From assembly GCF_029637605.1 (NCBI RefSeq), contig NZ_CP121261.1, positions 4,278,001 through 4,342,000 on the forward strand: 64,000 bases of DNA, given 5' to 3'. Of the stretch, positions 28,177 through 37,700 are shown one piece after another (position 1 is the stretch's first letter; each line of letters opens with the position of its first letter). A program made the position numbers and the translations under genes. The stretch is from Achromobacter spanius (GTDB lineage: Bacteria; Pseudomonadota; Gammaproteobacteria; Burkholderiales; Burkholderiaceae_B). The notes under the pieces were generated by a model. It worked only from the letters and a program-made list of their open reading frames with translations, made no database searches and was not told the origin of the DNA.

Positions 28177-29625
28177 CTAGCGCCAGGCGGGCCGCGCGCC
28201 CTTGCGGGCGCTGGGTGGCGCCAGGCTGGGCAGCCCGCGCGGCAAAAACTTTCCTTGGCCCGGCGCGCCGACAAAGCGCTCGCCGTCCCACACGACCTGC
28301 CCACGCAACAGGGTCATCGCGGGCCAGGCTCGCAGCGTCATGCCCGCATACGGCGTGTAGTCCACTGCGTGGTGCAGGTGTTCGTTGGTCAGCGTGAATT
28401 CGCGCTCTTCCCAGATCACCAGGTCGGCATCGCTGCCGATGGCCAACGTGCCCTTTTGCGGGTACAGACCGTAGGCGCGCGCCGGCTGGGTCGCGGTCAG
28501 CTCCACAAAGCGATTCAGGCTGATGCGCCCGCCCAGCACACCTTCCGAATACAGCAGCGGCATGCGCGTTTCAATGCCGGGAATGCCGTTCGGAATATGG
28601 CGGAACGCCACCTCTTTGCCGCCGGGCGTCTTGCCGTCGTCGCCCGTCAGGTTGAAGGGCGAGTGGTCCGACGAAAACACCGTGAACAAGCCGTCCGCCA
28701 GCCCCTGCCAGATATCCTCCTGGCTGGATTTGTCGCGTGGCGGGGGGCTGCATACGCAGCGCGCGCCGACATAGCTGTCATCCATGCCCAGGTCGGCGGC
28801 GGTCAGCAAAATGTATTGCGGGCAGGTTTCGGCATAGACATTCAGGCCCTTGGCGCGCGCCTCGCGGATCTGCGCAACCGCTTCGCCGCCCGAGATATGC
28901 ACCAGCAGGATCGGCACGTCGATGAGTTCGGACAGTGCAATCGCGCGATGTGCGCCCTCGCGCTCCACCAAGGTCGGCCGCGACACCGCATGAAAACGCG
29001 GCGCGGTGCGGCCCGAGGCTTCCAGGCGGCGCGTCAGCCAGGCGATGCAGTCCGAGTTCTCGGCATGAATCATCGCCATGCCACCATGCGTGCGCGCCAC
29101 GTCCAGCACGTCCAGGATCTGGCCGTCGGACAGCTTGAGCGCGTCGTAGGTCATGTACAGCTTGAACGAGGTGTAGCCAGCCTTGATCAGGCGCGGCAGT
29201 TCCTCGGCCAGCGCGGCGGGCGTGGGGTCGGTCAGGATCAGGTGGAAGGCATAGTCCACGCACGCGCGGCCGTCGGCGCGCTGGTGGTAGTCGTCAATGG
29301 CGGCCTGCACGGTGCCGCCCTTGCGCTGCGCCGCGAACGGGATCACGGTGGTGGTGCCACCGCAGGCGGCCGAGCGCGTGCCGGTGAAGAAGTCGTCCGC
29401 CAACTTCACGGGCGGCGCCATCGGTTGGTCCAGGTGGCAATGGGCGTCGATGCCGCCCGGCGTCACCACCCGCCCAGCCACGTCGATTTCGCACAGGCCC
29501 GGCGCCAGACCATGCCCGATCTGCACGATGCGGCCGTCCGAAATCCCCAGATCCGCGCGACAGGTATCACCGGCGGTCGCCAGCACCGCGTCACGCAGCA
29601 CCAGGTCAAAACCTTGCTTCGTCAT
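28177..29625 (-). CDS. Dihydropyrimidinase / D-hydantoinase
   Basis: A 482-residue cyclic amidohydrolase that opens the ring of dihydropyrimidines or hydantoins. Metal-site residues are all present: H62 and H64 in DAHCHLDQ, carboxylated lysine K155 in TSFKLYMTY, H187 in MIHAEN, H243 in LVHISG and D320 in SSDHSPF. The C-terminal tail is rich in basic and proline residues. It is the first gene of a minus-strand operon with an amidohydrolase and a full ABC importer. Substrate specificity (dihydrouracil, hydantoin, allantoin-like) cannot be fixed from sequence alone. Confidence 0.93.
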   Translation of the reverse strand: MTKQGFDLVLRDAVLATAGDTCRADLGISDGRIVQIGHGLAPGLCEIDVAGRVVTPGGIDAHCHLDQPMAPPVKLADDFFTGTRSAACGGTTTVIPFAAQRKGGTVQAAIDDYHQRADGRACVDYAFHLILTDPTPAALAEELPRLIKAGYTSFKLYMTYDALKLSDGQILDVLDVARTHGGMAMIHAENSDCIAWLTRRLEASGRTAPRFHAVSRPTLVEREGAHRAIALSELIDVPILLVHISGGEAVAQIREARAKGLNVYAETCPQYILLTAADLGMDDSYVGARCVCSPPPRDKSSQEDIWQGLADGLFTVFSSDHSPFNLTGDDGKTPGGKEVAFRHIPNGIPGIETRMPLLYSEGVLGGRISLNRFVELTATQPARAYGLYPQKGTLAIGSDADLVIWEEREFTLTNEHLHHAVDYTPYAGMTLRAWPAMTLLRGQVVWDGERFVGAPGQGKFLPRGLPSLAPPSARKGARPAWR

Positions 29626-29843
29626 ATGCGTCAGCCCGTCTTATCCGCCCTTTCCGCGCCGCGAAAAGCGCGGCCGGATGAGCATGCTGTGAGCGGATTC
29701 TAGGCCGAATACAAGAATGATTACGCTAGTGATAACCCTGAAATATACATTTCAATCTAAAATTGTTAACATTATTTTTGACTGCGCACCGCGCTGCGTC
29801 TCCAACAGCGGCGGCTGATCGGGTATCTTCACGTTCATCCGTC

Positions 29844-29859
29844 ATGTTGCTAACAACAT
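29844..29859. promoter_or_regulatory. Candidate GntR operator palindrome
   Basis: ATGTTGCTAACAACAT is a near-perfect palindrome (14 of 16 positions pair). A second, TGTTAACA (29764-29771), lies 80 bp upstream. Both sit in the gap between the divergent hydantoinase and GntR genes. FCD-type GntR regulators commonly bind TTGTNNNACAA-like palindromes in such gaps; binding here is inferred. Confidence 0.6.
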
Positions 29860-29944
29860 GAGCCCTACAAGCGGCAAGGCACCGCTCATTACCCACGGCG
29901 GCGATCCCGCCCTGGCATCTCACGCGCAAACCAAGAACGAGCCC

Positions 29945-30625
29945 ATGGCATCAGACAAACGCGAAACTTCGGTCACCGGCATCTACGAGCGCATCTACCG
30001 CGCCATCCTGGACAACCGCCTCAAACCCGGCACCAAGCTGGTCGAAGAGCGCCTGGCCGAAATCTTCGAAGTCAGCCGACCGCGCATCCGCGAAGTCCTT
30101 GCGCGCCTGGCCCATGAACAGATCGTCGAACTGTTCCCCCAGCGCGGCGCCTATGTGGCCAAGCCGTCCATCGAAAAAGCGCGGGACGTCTTCGAGGCCC
30201 GCAGGCTGATCGAGCCCGCCGTGGTGCGGCGCCTGACGCAGAACCTCACCCCCGAAAAGCTGGCGCGCCTGCGCGAGCACGTCGTCCTGGAACACGATGC
30301 CCGCAAGCGCGACGACAAGCGCGCCATCATCCGGCTGGCCGGGGAATTCCATATTCTGCTGAGCGAACTGGCGGGCAACGGCGAACTGGCGCGCACCATG
30401 CGCGAACTGTCCACGCTGACCTGTCTCGTCATCTTCCTGTACAACCTGCCCACCGCCACCAGTTGCCGCGACGACGAACACGAACTCATCACCGAAGCCA
30501 TCGCGGCCCGTGACGCCCAACGCGCCGAGGAACTGACGCTGCATCACCTGGAGCACATCGAACAAAGCGTGAAGCTGGAATCGGTGGAAGAATCCGTGGA
30601 TCTGGAAGAAGTCTTCAAGTTCTGA
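29945..30625 (+). CDS. GntR family (FadR/FCD subfamily) transcriptional regulator
   Basis: About 226 residues: an N-terminal winged helix-turn-helix (LVEERLAEIFEVSRPRIREVLARLA), then an FCD ligand domain with helices typical of this subfamily (EARRLIEPAVVRRL, EFHILLSELAGNGELARTM, DEHELITEAIAARDAQRAEEL). The metal/ligand-site residues of FCD proteins appear in these helices (for instance the H of EFH and the D/E/H set). The ATG at 29945 is chosen, although one at 29858 is possible; that start lies inside an operator-like palindrome. It is divergent from the hydantoinase operon and probably represses it until a catabolite is present. Confidence 0.87.
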   Translation: MASDKRETSVTGIYERIYRAILDNRLKPGTKLVEERLAEIFEVSRPRIREVLARLAHEQIVELFPQRGAYVAKPSIEKARDVFEARRLIEPAVVRRLTQNLTPEKLARLREHVVLEHDARKRDDKRAIIRLAGEFHILLSELAGNGELARTMRELSTLTCLVIFLYNLPTATSCRDDEHELITEAIAARDAQRAEELTLHHLEHIEQSVKLESVEESVDLEEVFKF

Positions 30626-30648
30626 CCTCCGCCCACATACGCCCGGCG

Positions 30649-30689
30649 AAAAAAACAATAAGCCCCAGGTCGCGAAACCTGGGGCTTAT
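30649..30689 (-). terminator. Intrinsic terminator of cyaY
   Basis: On the minus strand a 13-bp stem ATAAGCCCCAGGT / ACCTGGGGCTTAT (30658-30670, 30677-30689) is followed by TGTTTTTTT. It is 86 bp after the cyaY stop, and the stem may also act for the convergent gntR gene. Confidence 0.88.
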
Positions 30690-30775
30690 ATGTAGCCTGA
30701 AACATGCAGCCTGAATGCCGGCCAATGAATGCCGGCCAATGATGTCGGCCTTTCTACCTGCCGACTACGCCAACC

Positions 30776-31105
30776 TTACAGTTTCAGCGTCACGGGGACG
30801 CCGGCCGCGGCCGAACAGATCTGCGACAAGGCGTCGGGCAGTTGCGGGCCGCCTCGGGTATCGTTCCAGTGCTGGCCGTCGTAGCGGTAGTGGAAGCCGC
30901 CGCTGCGCGCCGCCACCCAGAGCTCCTGCATGGCAGCCTGGCTGTTCACGACGACGTGGGTGTTATCTTCAAAGACCATGGTCAAGACATTGCCGCTGCG
31001 GCTGGCTTCCACATCGACGTCGAGCGAAGCCGCCCAGTCATCGGCCTGGCTTTCGATGCTGTCCAGCACCTGGTCGATCAACGCAAGAAATTCGGTTTCG
31101 GTCAT
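30776..31105 (-). CDS. cyaY: Iron-sulfur cluster assembly protein CyaY (frataxin homolog)
   Basis: A 109-residue frataxin-fold iron-binding regulator of Fe-S cluster assembly. The acidic N-terminal helix MTETEFLALIDQVLDSIESQADDW and the beta-sheet strand NVLTMVFEDNTHVVVNSQAAMQELWVAA are the CyaY hallmarks, with WNDTRGG at the C-terminal edge. The start ATG at 31105 is only 31 bp from the divergent lptM start, so their promoters must overlap or lie inside each other's coding sequence. Confidence 0.95.
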   Translation of the reverse strand: MTETEFLALIDQVLDSIESQADDWAASLDVDVEASRSGNVLTMVFEDNTHVVVNSQAAMQELWVAARSGGFHYRYDGQHWNDTRGGPQLPDALSQICSAAAGVPVTLKL

Positions 31106-31136
31106 AATCGAGCCTGCAAGAATTACGGAGTTCCCA

Positions 31137-31313
31137 GTGTTCCAATTGGCATTCAGCCGCATGGCTCTTCGCATTGTAGCCACGCTTGTGGCCTCCGGCA
31201 TGGTGGCGGCTTGCGGGTACAAGGGGCCTTTATATATGCCGACGCCTGACGGCAAGCCGCCGTCGAGTTCGCAGCCGGCGCCACAAATTCCGCCGCCTCC
31301 GCCGCTCCCATGA
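31137..31313 (+). CDS. lptM: Small lipoprotein LptM (YifL-type)
   Basis: A 58-residue outer-membrane lipoprotein. The lipobox VAAC is followed by GYKGPLYMP, the signature of LptM (formerly YifL), which helps LptD mature in the LPS-export complex. A Pro/Ser-rich tail follows (ending PPPPPLP). The GTG at 31137 is preferred because GGAG lies 6 bases upstream; an ATG at 31161 is an alternative. It overlaps lysA by ATGA. In E. coli this gene lies between cyaY and dapF, so the neighbourhood is conserved. Confidence 0.9.
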   Translation: MFQLAFSRMALRIVATLVASGMVAACGYKGPLYMPTPDGKPPSSSQPAPQIPPPPPLP

Positions 31314-32602
31314 CATCCGCCTTTCCCTTGCCGCCACCGTTAGCCGGCCATCCCTACTTTCAGTACCGCAATAACGTACTGTACGCCGAGGATGTGCCGC
31401 TGGACCACCTGGCGCATGGGCTAGGCACCCCGCTGTACGTCTATTCCCGCGCGGCCCTCAAGGCCGCCTGGGAAACTTACCATAGCGCCATCGGGCAACG
31501 TCCCGTGCTGGTCTGCTACGGCATGAAGGCCAATTCCAATCTGGCGGTGTTGAAGGAATTCGTGCGGCTGGGCGCGGGCTTTGACATCGTTTCGGGCGGA
31601 GAACTCAAGCGCACGCTGGCGGTCGGCGCCGACCCGTCCAAGATCGTGTTTTCCGGCGTGGGCAAGCAAGCCTGGGAAATGCGCGACGCGCTGGCGGCCA
31701 AGGTGAAGTGCTTCAACGTGGAGTCCGAAGCCGAGCTGCACCGCCTGTCCGACGTGGCCGAAGCATTGGGCGTACGCGCTCCGGTATCGCTGCGCGTGAA
31801 CCCCGACGTGGACGCGCAGACGCACCCCTATATCTCCACCGGCCTGAAAGAAAACAAGTTCGGCATCGCCATCGAATCGGCGTTGGACGTCTATCGCGTC
31901 GCGCGAAACTTGCCGGGCCTGGAAATCGTTGGCGTTGATTGCCATATCGGCTCGCAACTGACCGACATCAGTCCCTATTTCGATGCGCTGGAAAAGTTGC
32001 TGGACCTGATCGACGCGTTGGATCAGGACGGCATCCGCATCGCCCATCTGGACTTGGGCGGCGGCCTGGGCATCCGCTACACGGACGAGACGCCCCCGTC
32101 GCCCAAGGCGCTGCTGGACCGCGTGTTTGAACGCTTGAACGCGCGCGGCCAGGGGCATCTGCACCTGGTGCTGGAGCCGGGCCGTTCGCTCGTCGGCAAC
32201 GCGGGCGTGCTGCTGACCACCGTGCAATACCTGAAGCACGCTGAAGCGCGCAACTTCGCGATTGTCGACGCCGCCATGAACGACCTGCTGCGCCCAGCGC
32301 TCTACGAGGCCTATCACGGCGTGCACCCGTTGCGCCCGCGCGCTGGCGATCAAGTGGAATACGACGTCGTGGGCCCGGTGTGCGAAAGCGCCGACTGGCT
32401 GGCCAGGCAGCGCAAGCTGGCGATCCAGCAGGGCGATGTGCTGGCGGTGGAATCCGCGGGCGCTTACAGCATGGCAATGGCCAGCAACTACAACACGCGC
32501 GCCCGCGCTGCCGAAGTCATGGTGGATGGCGACCATTACCATGTTGTGCGCCAGCGCGAGACGCTGGACGATCTGCTCAAGGGCGAATCCACGCTACCCT
32601 GA
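31310..32602 (+). CDS. lysA: Diaminopimelate decarboxylase
   Basis: A 430-residue PLP enzyme catalysing the last step of lysine synthesis, meso-diaminopimelate to lysine. K73 in CYGMKANSN is the PLP lysine. Other family segments are FDIVSGGELKR, NPDVDAQTHPYISTG, DCHIGSQLTD, LGGGLGI, LEPGRSL, GPVCESADWLA and ESAGAYSMAMASNYN. Translation is coupled to lptM by ATGA overlap. The gene ends convergent with the type VI cluster. Confidence 0.97.
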   Translation: MTSAFPLPPPLAGHPYFQYRNNVLYAEDVPLDHLAHGLGTPLYVYSRAALKAAWETYHSAIGQRPVLVCYGMKANSNLAVLKEFVRLGAGFDIVSGGELKRTLAVGADPSKIVFSGVGKQAWEMRDALAAKVKCFNVESEAELHRLSDVAEALGVRAPVSLRVNPDVDAQTHPYISTGLKENKFGIAIESALDVYRVARNLPGLEIVGVDCHIGSQLTDISPYFDALEKLLDLIDALDQDGIRIAHLDLGGGLGIRYTDETPPSPKALLDRVFERLNARGQGHLHLVLEPGRSLVGNAGVLLTTVQYLKHAEARNFAIVDAAMNDLLRPALYEAYHGVHPLRPRAGDQVEYDVVGPVCESADWLARQRKLAIQQGDVLAVESAGAYSMAMASNYNTRARAAEVMVDGDHYHVVRQRETLDDLLKGESTLP

Positions 32603-32646
32603 GCCCGCGCCCGCTTGCGTCACGCGTCTGGCCGGCTGTTGCGCCG

Positions 32647-32668
32647 CTGTTGCCCTGCTGTTGCCCTG
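32647..32668. repeat. 11-bp perfect tandem duplication after lysA
   Basis: CTGTTGCCCTG occurs twice in direct succession, followed by CTGCTG, in the 122-bp gap between lysA and the type VI pseudokinase gene. No T-tailed hairpin was found here. Confidence 0.7.
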
Positions 32669-32724
32669 CTGCTGACCACTCCGAATCGGCTCGTGACTTG
32701 CTTGTGGCTGCTGTCCCGCTTTCA

Positions 32725-34005
32725 CTACTTGAACTCGTGCGAGATCGCGGCGGGCTTGCCCGCCGCAACAGTCAATGTCATGCGGTGCTCGCCCGCCGAC
32801 GCGTTGCGCACCGTCACCTGGTAGCGCCCCGGCGTCAGAGACAACTCTCGCAAGGGCGGACTCACGCCACGTGAACGGCCGTTAACCAGCACTTCTCCCC
32901 ACGGACGCACGGCCACGCGCACTGCGACAGGCGCGGCCTTGGGTGGTGCCTTGGGTGCTGCATCAGGTGGGGTTTCGGATGCTGTGGTGGGCGGCGCCGT
33001 CGTGGCGGACGCGGGTACGCTGCCGGAAGCCTCGACCGCGGCATCGGGCGCCGCAGCGGGCGCGGCGGGCGCGGCATCAGGAGGCTGCGGCGCCGGGGTC
33101 GGTGCAAAAGCGGGTGCCGATGCTTCTGGCGTCTGCGCCGGAGCCTGCTGCGTGCTGGCCAGTTGGACGGGTGGCGGCGCCGTCTGCATCCAGGCATACC
33201 CGCCCGCGGCCAGCAGCAACAAGCACGCCAGTATCCATGGCAAGGCACGCGGGCGGCGGCGAGGCGCATATTCCGGCGGCGTCTGCGCCACCGTATCGGC
33301 TACGGGAAGCACCGGCTCCTCTTCGTCTGGCAGGGCTATCTTCGGCGGGACGACAGGCACGACCGTTGGCTCCCGCAGCGGCAACGCCCCCATCGCTGCC
33401 GCGAACGCCGCCAACGTCTGTGGCCGCGCGTGCGCCGGCATCGCCAAACCGCTGTCCACCGCGTCGCAAAACGCCTTGCCGTATCCGTTCGCGCCCCACT
33501 CCTCCATAGGCCGGTAGTCATCCCGCACGCGACGCGCCAGCGCGCTGGGCGGCGTGCTGCCCGTGGCCAGGAAGTAGGCCAGCGCCGCCAGGCCATACAC
33601 ATCGGTCCACGGGCCACAGGGATACGCAGGGTCATCTGTGTATTGCTCGAATGCCGCGTAGCCGGCATGCCGGGGCGCATCCTCGGCATCTGGCACCGGT
33701 TGCACCGGTGGCGTGGCCAGCATGGCCTGGCTCGATGCGTCTGGGACGGTCCTGTCCAAGGCGACCCCGTCTGAGGCGACCCCGTCTTTGGTGCCTGCGA
33801 AGACGAGCGCAGCAGGATAAATACCGCCATGCACCCGGCCTGCCGCATGCAGCGGTGCCAGCGACTCGGCCAGCTCGGCGATGATGCGCGTGACCTCGTC
33901 CTGGCGCTTGCGGCCCGGCGGCAAGCGGATCAGCGCATCCAGGCGCGAGTCGCCCGGCGGGACCGGGATGCCTGCATCGGGCGGCATGATGGAAGCAGTA
34001 GTCAT
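32725..34005 (-). CDS. T6SS-associated membrane pseudokinase
   Basis: A 426-residue protein, last gene of the left T6SS block. Residues about 30-180 match the C-lobe of Hanks-type kinases (LAPLHAAGRVHGGIYPAALVF, GYAAFEQY, GPWTDVYGLAALAYFLATG, ARPQTLAAF). There is no room for a glycine loop or VAIK lysine, HRD is changed to HGG, and no DFG is seen, so catalysis looks impossible. One transmembrane helix (WILACLLLLAAGGYAWM, about 250) is followed by a long Pro/Ala/Thr linker and a C-terminal PEGA-like beta domain (VLVNGRSRGVSPPLRELSLTPG). The ATG at 34005 has GGAGGA 6 bases upstream; an ATG at 34035 overlapping the tagF stop would add ten residues. Confidence 0.78.
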   Translation of the reverse strand: MTTASIMPPDAGIPVPPGDSRLDALIRLPPGRKRQDEVTRIIAELAESLAPLHAAGRVHGGIYPAALVFAGTKDGVASDGVALDRTVPDASSQAMLATPPVQPVPDAEDAPRHAGYAAFEQYTDDPAYPCGPWTDVYGLAALAYFLATGSTPPSALARRVRDDYRPMEEWGANGYGKAFCDAVDSGLAMPAHARPQTLAAFAAAMGALPLREPTVVPVVPPKIALPDEEEPVLPVADTVAQTPPEYAPRRRPRALPWILACLLLLAAGGYAWMQTAPPPVQLASTQQAPAQTPEASAPAFAPTPAPQPPDAAPAAPAAAPDAAVEASGSVPASATTAPPTTASETPPDAAPKAPPKAAPVAVRVAVRPWGEVLVNGRSRGVSPPLRELSLTPGRYQVTVRNASAGEHRMTLTVAAGKPAAISHEFK

Positions 34006-34031
34006 GCGCGTTCCTCCAGGGTCTATCAGGC

Positions 34032-34748
34032 TCATGGCCGCCACGTCGGCAGCGACGAGAACAGCCTGGCGAACAAGGTAGCGTTCAGCGCACCGCCGTG
34101 CACATAGGTTTGCAAGGCCGCGCCATCCGCCTGGTTGGTCCACCAATAGCTGGTGTGCGAACTGGGGTTGAAGCAGAAAGGCAGGTCGGGCCACGCATTC
34201 AAGGCGCGCCGCGCCAAGGGCGCTGATTCCTGTTCAAGCCCCGCGCGCAAGATGTCCATGATGTCGTTGCCCGCTCGCGGCGCGGCAGGGCTAGACGCCG
34301 CGGCAGGCATGCGAACCTGCTGCAGGCTGCGGTCAAACTGTTCCGGCGCGCAGCCGTGGCGCACGGCCGCCAGCATGCTGGCGCCCACTTGACGGTAGTA
34401 GTCACTGGCGCCGTCCAGCATGCTGCTGTGATATTGCGCGGGCGGCAGCGCCACGACCACGCACAAGGGGTAGCCGCGCCCCACGCGGTCGCGGCTTGGC
34501 GTGATGCAGCCCAGTTGCGCCACGCCCGCGCCGGGCCCGGCGGGAATCGCGAAATTCCAGATCGGGGCGGACGCAAAGCTGCGCGCCGCCGCGGCGTCCG
34601 GCGCGTGCTTCAACGCCACCAGCCCAAACTGCAACCAGTGATCCCACCACGCGATCAGTTCGCGCGGCAAACGCCGGTGTACGAAGTCGCCCGCCGCCGG
34701 GATCTTGCCGTACCACCCTACCTGTCCGCTCTCCACTCCTAGGTCCAT
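34032..34748 (-). CDS. tagF: Type VI secretion system-associated protein TagF
   Basis: A 238-residue TagF (ImpM-type) protein. Family segments include GWYGKIPAAGDFVHRRLP, followed by ELIAWWDHWLQFGL and the PSRDRVGRGYPLCVV motif. TagF can act as a posttranslational regulator (repressor) of T6SS assembly alongside the kinase/FHA pathway. The ATG at 34748 is chosen: AGGA lies about 8 bases upstream and it starts after the tssM stop. The gene is followed by the pseudokinase. Confidence 0.9.
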   Translation of the reverse strand: MDLGVESGQVGWYGKIPAAGDFVHRRLPRELIAWWDHWLQFGLVALKHAPDAAAARSFASAPIWNFAIPAGPGAGVAQLGCITPSRDRVGRGYPLCVVVALPPAQYHSSMLDGASDYYRQVGASMLAAVRHGCAPEQFDRSLQQVRMPAAASSPAAPRAGNDIMDILRAGLEQESAPLARRALNAWPDLPFCFNPSSHTSYWWTNQADGAALQTYVHGGALNATLFARLFSSLPTWRP

Positions 34749-34761
34749 GTCTATGTCCTGG

Positions 34762-37700
34762 TCACGACGCGCCGGGGCAGGCAAAAGCCTGCATCTCGGC
34801 TAGATGAAAAGGGCTTTTGACGCTGCTGGCGGTGATCTCCAGCACCACCTTGCGCCCGCCCAGATCGAAGGTGGCCAAGGTGATTTCCGGCGACGCGCCG
34901 CGCCGCAACTGGGCGCGGTCCAGCATCCGGTTCAGCGCCCACGGGCCCGACGTCGTCATGCCCGCCGCGCCAACCTGCGGGGTCAACTCGATACGCACCT
35001 GATTGCTGCCCCGGGGCCCCGGCCATTGCACCGTGGTCGCCACCTGCGGGCCATGCGCGTAACGCACCGACTGGCCGTCCACGTCCATCACGAACTGCGT
35101 GATGCTTGCGTCCATCTCCACCGGCCGGATCGCCACGCGATACGACGGCAAGGGGTTGCCCGCCATGAAGTACACATCGCGGATGACGCCCGCTCGCTGG
35201 AACGCATCCAGCGTGGCCGAGCTGCCGCCCGACCGGCCATCGACCCCGGGCTTGAAACGCCAGCGTGGCCCGGACACGTCGATCTGCGTCGCCAGGTTCT
35301 TCTGAAAGAAGTCGTCCATCAGCCCGTTGGGCGCGAACAACCGCGCCATGTCGTTGGGCGCCACGTCGCGCGTGGAGCGGCTGGAAAACGGATAGCGTCC
35401 CGCCACCGACTGGCCGCAGAACACGCCGATGGTGGCGGAAACGGTCTCGCCCATGCGCGCGCGGGCCACATCGGACACCTCGCCCGACGCGTTCACCGAC
35501 AAGGCATTGAGCACATCGCGCAAGGGTCCGGGCAAGCGTCCGGCTTCGGCACGCAGCTTGGTCACCGAATCCGAACTGGGAGTGGGGCTGCCGCTGCGCA
35601 ACGCCGCGTCCGCCGCCGTCAGATAGGTGTAGAGCTCATTGATCAGGCCCGTGGTGGCGGCGATGGGTGGCGCGGCGCCGCCCGCGCCGCCTTCGCCCTG
35701 CGCCAGCCGACGATAGGGCTCGAAATGCTGGTCCACGATGCGCTCCAGCTTGTCATCCGACGCATCCGCGCGCGCGGCAGCGCCCGGCCCCGTCGGCCCG
35801 AACATCTGCTCCAGCGCCTCGCGCGTGCTGCTGACACGGTCGCGTGCTTGGTCCACCAGCGATCGGTCGTCCTTGGCCGAGTCGCGCAGCAAGGACGTTT
35901 CGCGCGCGACGCCGCGCACCAGTTGCACCAGCGGCGACTCCGGCGCCGACAAGGTACGCGCCATCTGGATGTTCTGCAGCAAGGACTTGCTGGGCGCCAG
36001 CTGCAAGTCATTCAGATAGCCATCCCACTGCGCCACATAATCATTCATGTACAGGCGCTTGATGCCCGCCACCAACTGGCGTTGCGCGGCCTGATCCAGC
36101 ACGCCCGGCGCGGGAATGTTCAAGATCCACGCATCGTCCGACCGCAGCACCTCAGCCACGCTGGACACGCGCTTGTTGAACACATCCCAATAGCCGCGAT
36201 AGCTGTACAGCGGCGGGATGCCCTGGCTTAGCGGCTTGCCGCTCTTGCGCACGAACACAGCGCTGGCCTGCGCACCGCCCAAGGTCACCACCGTGTTTTC
36301 CGGGGCGATATCGGTATTGGCCAGCGTCCGGCGCAAGCGGCTGTAGGCGCGTTGCGCCAGCGTGTAGCGCGCCAGCTTCTCACGCGCCTGCGCCACCAAA
36401 GCCTCATCCTTCGGGAAGGGCGAAGCCAGCACGTGGCCCTGCGTCAGGTTGCGCAAGTGCAGCGACAACTGCTCGTACTGGCGGCGCGTGTAGCCGTCCG
36501 GCAGGGTCGATTGCATGTCCGACAACAGCCACGCATGCATGAACTCCGCGTCATAGCGGTCGGCCTCGTAAAGCATCAGATAGGCGCGCAACGCTTCGTA
36601 GGAATACTCCAGGTCGCTGGCCGACGCATCCCGCAGCGCGGCCTCGACGCGCCGCGCCACTTGCGGCAACAGCACCTGGTCCAGCGTGTTGTCGTACACC
36701 CCCTGCGCGGCGGCTTGCAGCTTGAAGCCCTGATACAGCCCGAAGCGGTAAGCGAGCGGCGGCTGGTCAATCTCAAAGTTCTCGTGACGCGGCAGATACC
36801 AGATGCTGTCCAGAAATGGCATCAGCCCCAGCACGTCGCCGGTGCGCGTGATCTTGATGTCGCGCGTCAGCTTCTCCACGGCCGGTACGCGGCGCGCCAC
36901 TTCATCCACGTATCCCGAATTATTGCGGTAGCTCAGCGCCCAGCCCGCGATCAGCGCCACGAACATCGCCGTGACGACGCCATAGCCCGCCCAATGCAGT
37001 TGCCGATAACGACGTTCCCAGCGCAGGTTGCGACCCGCCAGCCCAGCTTCGCGAAAGATGACGTCGCGCAGCAGGTTCTTCAAGAAGTAGCTGCGACCCT
37101 CCCCTTCGCCCGGCACGCTGGGCGCGGGCGAGGCCGCGCCATCGATGCGCAGGTAGCGCTTCAGATGCCCGGTCACCTGATCGAAGGTCTCGCCACCCTG
37201 CGTGCCGCTGGTGAAGTACACGCCACGCGGGATGACGCGGGCTTCGAACTTCGACGTCGCGAACACATCGCTCAGGAAGTGCCCCAGGATGTTTTGCAGC
37301 CCGGCAAACTGCTGCGGCAGCATATAGGCCAGCGCGCGCCGCGACGGGTCTTCCTCGGCGGCCACCACTTCCGGCAGCGCATCGTCCAAGCGCCGTTGCA
37401 GCAGCGCATACTCGGCGTGGAAGGCTGCGTATAGATCGAAGTCGGGCTCCTGCGTGCGCGCATAGGGCAAGGTAAAGCCCCACACCTGCGCCAGCTCGTC
37501 GCGGCTGAACGACGCAAAGTACTCTTCAAAGCCGGACAACAGATCCGTCTTCGTCACCAGCACGTACACCGGAAACGCGATGCCCAGTTGCTCGCGCAGT
37601 TCCTGCAAGCGACGCCGCAACACCGCCGCGTGCTGTGCGCGTTGCGCATCGGATGCCGACAGCAAGTCTTCCACACTGACCGTCAACATGGCGCCGTTGA

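Noticed and set aside
32603..32724. A terminator between lysA and the pseudokinase gene
   Set aside because: The region has short tandem repeats but no stem with a T-run on either strand.
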